DNA of 23,360 nucleotides from NCBI GenBank assembly GCA_043803805.1, contig JAZDJP010000045.1:1-23360 (forward strand), written 5' to 3'. Within the stretch, counting starts at the first letter, position 1; the number at the start of each line of letters is the position of its first letter. The notes beneath the pieces were generated by a model. That model made no database searches and had not been told where the DNA came from. It saw nothing but the letters and a program-made list of their open reading frames with translations. Positions 22,001 through 23,360 of the stretch are shown here, piece by piece. The position numbers and the translations under genes were made by a program. Origin of the DNA: JAZDJP01 sp043803805 (GTDB lineage Bacteria > Planctomycetota > JAZDJP01).

Positions 22001-23360
22001 AGGAAACCCGGGTGAACGATGCCGTCTCCGGTGAATCCGATGATCTTGTGACGTATTTCAGTTATGACAAGGCCAGTCGCCTCACACAGCAATCACGACT
22101 GATTAACAGCGGCACGGTCAACGTCACCTTCACATACGACGACGCCGGAAACCTCACGTCGCAGACGGATGAAAACGGAAAAACTTCATACACCGTTTAC
22201 GATGCCGTGGGCCGTGTGACGCAGACGCAGGACACCGGCGGACTCATCACCGAGTTCGCCTACGATGACCGCAGCCAACTGCTCACGCAGGTGGCGGACC
22301 CCGGCACAGGCCATTTCAACATCACCACGACGTACACGTATGACGATGCCGGCCGCCGACTGACGATGACCCTGCCGGAGGGTGGTGTCGTCGAGTACAC
22401 GTATGACGACGTTGGGAATTTACTGACCGAGGAGGATCCGCTCCATCACGTCACGACCTACACCTACGACAACCGAAACCTTCTCGAAACGGTGACCGAT
22501 CCCGCTTCGAACGTCACGGCTTATGAATATGATGGCCTCGGCAACCGCACGGAGATGACGGATGCGGCGGGCACGGTGACGACCTGGCAGTATTGTCAGA
22601 AATCGTTCCTGACGCAAGTGGTCGAGGATGTCGGGACATCCCATATCAACCGCACCACGGCCTACACCTACGATCTCCTCGGCCATCGCGCGACCGAGGT
22701 GGATGCCGCCAGCGTAACGACGGCCTACGTGTACGACTCGGGCTATCGCCTGACGAGTGTGACACGGGATTATGGCGGGAAGAATGTTCCCGAAAGCATG
22801 GCTTATGATTCGCTTGGGCGGGTAACGAGCCGGACGGACGCGGGCGGAAACGCGACGACATTCCTATATGATCAGTTGAGTCGGATCACGAATGAATCCC
22901 GCCCCGACGGCGGAGAAACCACGTTTGCCTATGACAACACGGCGAACGTGCTCACGAAGACCGTCAAGGTAACGGGTGGCGGTTCGCCCACCTATTTCGT
23001 AACGACCTACACCTACGACAACGCCTATCGCCAGTCGCAGATGATCGAAGACGCCGGTTCAGGCCATCTCAACATCGAGACGGATCGGTACTACGATACT
23101 CTGCACCGCCTGACAACACTTCGCGCGGTGAATGGCGCCCAGAATCAGGACACGGTTTACACGTATGATGACGAGAACCATGTCCTCACGGAGACGTATC
23201 CCGATTCCGGCGTGGTCGTGTACACGTATGATTTGGACGGAAAATTGGAGACACGGACGGACCAGAAAGGGCAAGTTACGAAGTTTTATTACAGCAATCG
23301 CGATTTGCCCACCACGAAAATTTACGACTACCAGGGGCAGAACGAAGGCACGCAGACGTT
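13090..23360 (+). CDS. Giant secreted beta-helix-like repeat protein with RHS/YD repeats (3' end outside window)
   Basis: One uninterrupted frame of more than 3,420 codons, open at the window edge. Start 13090 is chosen because GGAGGG lies seven bases upstream and gives a compact signal peptide: a basic head SSRRR, a hydrophobic core, and cleavage near VFAA-S. An in-frame ATG at 13048 with GAGGAG eight bases upstream is the alternative. Order of parts: three modules starting at W-x-GGG-x3-NWTT-x-(G/A)NW (13183, 15757, 18079), made of Gly/Thr/Ser-rich short strands such as GNQTLTGSATETAG, likely a beta-helix; a chitobiase-C-terminal-like domain (about 19495-19735, TIYYTTDGTNPTTGSSVYSTP); an unrecognised domain with LRKTYGHDALLYMGEVFRFEG (19741-20050); a Cys-rich repeat (20053-20256); then an RHS tract of YTYDxxGxxT repeats with one CSSCGG motif (21790-21807). 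RHS proteins often end in a toxin or adhesion tip, which would lie beyond the window. Surface adhesion or contact toxicity is inferred. Confidence 0.9.
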   Translation, partial: MTRSSRRRHIIGFGTLLCLLASFPVFAASRTWDGGGGDDNWTTAGNWSADTVPGSSDTVTFDGTSTKACAIDANVSVAGFTIASGYTGTITQGSGKTVTVGASDFSQSDGTFAGSADNITFNGSFTLAGGTFTAGNQTITAKKHWTYTSGTLAAGTSTVVFCYDQTITGSHTLNNVTFANGGSTLKTATIASGTTLTVSGTLALSGTSGDMIISGSGTVEARGDITESDRDFGGTATILVNGTGNQTLTGSATETAGSLPNFQINKSSGTLSLAGTIRTKKNWTVAAGTLDAGTSTVVFCYDQTITGSHTLYNVTFKNSGSTLKTATIASGTTLIATGTLALSGTSGDMIVSGGGTIEARGDITESDRNFGGTATILVNGTGNQTLTGSATETAGSLPNLTINKSTGTLSLAGTIRTMKNWTYTAGTLDAGTSTVVFCYEQTITGSHTLYNVMFSNSGTSLRTIALASGTTLTATGTLTCASANGASVVISGGTLEAEGDINVTTSALFYGSTAFNITGGANQTWTYNGGTNTFRYSPTVNKTGGEIALASNLSLNYSGQDLAVTAGTFNLAGYNLTVSDVLSVGTSGTLKLQGGETVTRGSLSLSAGSTVIYNGSGNYTGLPLGSSYKNLTFDGAGAWTLTSALSVGSAGEDLTLTQGTLDLAGYNLTVNDVLSVGASGTLKLQGGETITRGSLSLAAGSTVIYNGGGNYTGLLLGNAYSNVTFDGSGAWTLPSALAASGNLTLASGVLNAGGNTITLAGNWTRSGGTYTPAGNTVILSGGNQTISGSTTFYNLTKEVTTPATLTFAAGEKQTVTGTLDLNGASGNLLSLRSSATGAAWQVDPQGIRSVRYADVKDSDNTNAVAVRAYTSENSGNDTNWVFAGADPYRWTGGGADENWTTGANWEGGTAPGSSYTATFDGTTSKNCAINANLNVAGIAIQSDYLGTITQGSGKTITVGASDFTQASGTFTGSADSITFNGSFTLSGGTFNAGNQTITAKKDWTCSGGTLDAGTSTVVFCYDQTITGSHTLYNVTFANGGSTLKTATIASGTTLTATGTLALSGTSGDMIVSGSGTIEAQGNITESSRDFGGTATILVNGTGNQTLTGSATETAGSLPNLTINKSSGTLSLAGTIRTKKNWTYTAGTLDAGTSTVVFCYDQTITGSHTLYNVTFKNSGTTLKTATIASGTTLTATGTLALSGTSGDMIVSGGGTIEARGDITESNRNFGGTATILVNGTGNQTLTGTATETAGSLPNLTINKSSGTLSLAGTIRTMKNWTYTAGTLDAGTSTVVFCYDQTITGSHSLYNITFANSGSTLRTMTLSSGTTLTAAGALSCVSSNGASVVISGGTLAAQGNITTAAALSSFGTAAVSLVGSANQTITAVGMPGGTVTIAKSGGTATLAADLNLIGEGQNLIIAQGTLDLAGYNLAVNNEIAIGASGTLALLGSETVARASFVSDPAGTVVFRGDGDSAADTYTVTALSESYGNLVIVSTDGATDVFKLASPLAVAGNLTLTAGDLDTDAAGNYPISVAGNWTNSGTFHARAGSVALTGGNQTLSGSTTFYDLTKQTTGAATLTLPAGGTQTVNGVLTLIGTTGNKLALRSSATGTAWNVDPEGLRRVRYVDAEDGNNTATAALVAVASTNSGNNTNWSFASADPFRWTGGGANANWTTGGNWEGSAAPGTSDIALFDGTCATNCSPTIDAAVSVGGIEIQADYTGTITQTTASVTTGIYGIAQAGGAFSGGSAGIALGGPLALSGGTLTATSGTLSMARDWVKTGGTFSANSGTVVFSGAVDQNVTSDNSAFANITVSKTGGTLFAQGGDLSATGNVAISAGGLNANGHDIFVGGDWTKTGGTVTLGTQTVTFNGAGSQTLTSGGTGSDSAFYNLTVAKLSGTLSLATDAILVNGTLEVQSGALSQGALDATTSFLVVDGGTFTCGAGVLDVNGPVTISDGSLSGGSGAFTVSGDWNQTGGTFSGNSGTVTFDGAGDQTVTATSAFNNLKLAGTNRQRVWLPSATNGEIEVTNTANPVEFETGFATSALTLHPGNYLEFLSGATFTVGTLTANGSAGNHIVLRPMQTSAWNLLVTSANPTASYVSVLNSNASGGNEITATNSSDEGGNTNWDFGGSGTPPVISYSPTADIFTSTSTAVTMSADPSQGTTIYYTTDGTNPTTGSSVYSTPVTISADTEFRAIAVNGGSTSQIYGKTYYHVGTGDIYLRKTYGHDALLYMGEVFRFEGQAWWPGPDGVVDEMTGDDVRMDGVQGPDLESQMTWSATGGVIQSSGVDAGGPWAVLAAQLQTGYYTVSLHLGSTSYTGCNNIVEKGECKKCQSCFLTSGCSGTSCSLKGGCSGTACSLKGDCLGTRCVKDDAVEESKCDPKYPDSCPQDEESSPIPLPTRGKKVELHAAIGRGAYEVGSFGFGKNGRLSGLHEICETSATGVSVFFVNRNYGWRNFVLDTTDQKYKMAGLGGGYVVKQNGVYTYTSVEGEKYTFGKQLPDGPFGAKYIVTEDKDASDNTISYVYNPNGTQITITDASQNTYGVTLANGMISQISETPQGSQNTRTWSYLYDTNNFLAKETYVNESQFREFDFDIRGNLTSKTDYRGNATAYEYSTAGEVTKMTHPTEDVVTFAWSQVDADYTMTITDPQSNVTTQTLDTNHSLLATNIVHADGLVETYERDAFGYVTKETRKPTANPADDIVTTHTYDSRHNLTRTVVDPDGLNLVTDYTYDNDKNMTSMTDPNGVVTSYEYDAAHHMTEQVRDVGGLALTKTWAYDAYGQLTTETDELGKTRTYTYDSFGRVTEVEDELTHSEFYSYDIWGNRTAVTDRNGNTTAYQYDANNRLTLVTDPASFTESYTYDANGNRTGVVDKNGVGTTYVYDSLNRVIQITGVGGNSCSSCGGTAMNGQEGYYYYDSAGRLTQFVNVLGQPTNFSYDAVGRMTQKVTDPNNLALTEIAEYDKLGRKTKETRVNDAVSGESDDLVTYFSYDKASRLTQQSRLINSGTVNVTFTYDDAGNLTSQTDENGKTSYTVYDAVGRVTQTQDTGGLITEFAYDDRSQLLTQVADPGTGHFNITTTYTYDDAGRRLTMTLPEGGVVEYTYDDVGNLLTEEDPLHHVTTYTYDNRNLLETVTDPASNVTAYEYDGLGNRTEMTDAAGTVTTWQYCQKSFLTQVVEDVGTSHINRTTAYTYDLLGHRATEVDAASVTTAYVYDSGYRLTSVTRDYGGKNVPESMAYDSLGRVTSRTDAGGNATTFLYDQLSRITNESRPDGGETTFAYDNTANVLTKTVKVTGGGSPTYFVTTYTYDNAYRQSQMIEDAGSGHLNIETDRYYDTLHRLTTLRAVNGAQNQDTVYTYDDENHVLTETYPDSGVVVYTYDLDGKLETRTDQKGQVTKFYYSNRDLPTTKIYDYQGQNEGTQT
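13579..14406 (+). repeat. Two tandem 414-base units, array 1
   Basis: Units start at 13579 and 13993, each beginning with the codons for DQTITGSHT. A diverged third unit starts at 14407 (EQTITGSHT). Each unit encodes 138 residues, with shared tracts such as ATIASGTTL, LALSGTSGDMI and TILVNGTGNQTLTG. The exact length and strong DNA similarity point to recent duplication or gene conversion. Confidence 0.9.
14806..15345 (+). repeat. 276-base internal duplication, present only in supermodule 1
   Basis: The segment beginning at GYNLTV (14806) recurs at 15082 with the tracts SGTLKLQGGET, AGSTVIYNG and NVTFDG or NLTFDG. The second copy is about 12 bases shorter before the pattern changes. Copy 2 of the supermodule has a single GYNLAV (17371), which largely explains why it is 252 bases shorter. 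Confidence 0.75.
15757..18078 (+). repeat. Supermodule copy 2 (2,322 bases) of the giant gene
   Basis: It runs from the second W-x-GGG motif (YRWTGGGADENWTTGANW) to the third at 18079. Order of parts is as in copy 1 minus the 276-base duplication, closing with LRSSATGTAW and NSGNNTNW. A third, more divergent module (18079 to about 19490) keeps the opening NWTTGGNW and closing GGNTNW but has no 414-base units. Confidence 0.85.
16153..16980 (+). repeat. Two tandem 414-base units, array 2
   Basis: Units start at 16153 and 16567, and a diverged third starts at 16981. They match array 1 unit for unit: first units share ANGGSTLK and IRTKKNW, second units share KNSG and IRTMKNW. The array therefore existed before the supermodule was duplicated. 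Confidence 0.9.
20113..20211 (+). repeat. Three tandem 33-base Cys-rich units in the giant gene
   Basis: Units at 20113, 20146 and 20179 encode GCSGTSCSLKG, GCSGTACSLKG and DCLGTRCVKDD, giving an alternating C-x4-C-x5-C spacing. They lie within a 68-residue stretch (20053-20256) with 12 cysteines, ending before the RHS tract. The rest of the visible protein has few cysteines. The segment could be a disulfide-rich or metal-binding hinge. Confidence 0.85.
20662..23360 (+). repeat. RHS/YD-repeat tract
   Basis: Repeated motifs of the form YTYDxxGxxTxxTDxxG run from YVYNPNGTQ to the window edge, for example TYTYDSFGRVTEVED, YTYDANGNRTGVVD and YTYDDVGNLLTEED. In known RHS and Tc-toxin proteins these strands build a hollow beta-cage that encloses a C-terminal toxin. 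The cage end and any toxin lie beyond the window. Confidence 0.9.

Noticed and set aside
20353..22092. A 579-codon open frame on the minus strand
   Set aside because: It lies wholly antisense to clear YD repeats in the + frame. The repetitive GAC/ACG-rich codons leave the complement free of stops, and no family resembles its translation.

Overview
The window looks like accessory chromosomal DNA from an uncultivated, fairly GC-rich bacterium. The best guess is the PVC superphylum or a neighbouring candidate phylum such as Omnitrophota or Lentisphaerota. That guess rests on protein style only: a giant secreted protein with the WDGGGG...NWTTAGNW module, HAF repeats, a PQQ-type propeller, and an RHS tract with a CSSCGG motif. 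No rRNA, tRNA or CRISPR array was recognised.

Layout. (1) 1-1060: a DDE integrase-type transposase, cut by the window edge and frameshifted. (2) 1349-2674: a DUF4143-type AAA ATPase. (3) 2716-3309: a helix-turn-helix protein of a type often found beside recombinases. (4) 9240 down to 3337, all on the minus strand: a defence-island-like cluster in two blocks. The upstream block is TcmP plus its three-Cys-motif partner (DUF5131/Gp37-Gp68). The downstream block is a tightly packed four-gene operon: QueC-like enzyme, DUF6884 fused to a GIY-YIG-like domain, SIR2 fused to a P-loop kinase-like domain, and a nucleoside 2-deoxyribosyltransferase. Between the blocks lies the decayed C-terminal end of a type I restriction specificity subunit (hsdS), so the site has hosted an earlier restriction system. 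(5) 9241-9738: noncoding. (6) 9739-11061: a membrane-anchored PQQ-like beta-propeller, divergent from (7) 11191-11775, an XRE-like regulator; back-to-back TTGACA boxes separate them. (8) 11969-13000: a secreted HAF-repeat protein. (9) 13090 to the window end: one uninterrupted reading frame of more than 3,400 codons. It encodes a secreted beta-helix-like repeat protein joined to a chitobiase-C-terminal-like domain, a cysteine-rich tandem repeat and a long RHS/YD-repeat tract, still open at the edge.

How the genes may work together. The best candidate for an undescribed system is the QueC / DUF6884-GIY-YIG / SIR2-P-loop / deoxyribosyltransferase operon. Intergenic spacings are 8 bases, 3 bases and a 7-base overlap, so the four products are probably made together. 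The parts suggest deazaguanine chemistry, a nuclease-like domain, an NAD-consuming or NAD-sensing effector and a nucleoside glycosidase or transferase. An anti-phage role is inference from these families and their surroundings. The second notable object is the giant beta-helix/RHS fusion gene, whose internal repeats (exact 414-base units nested in a 2,574-base supermodule) record successive duplications.
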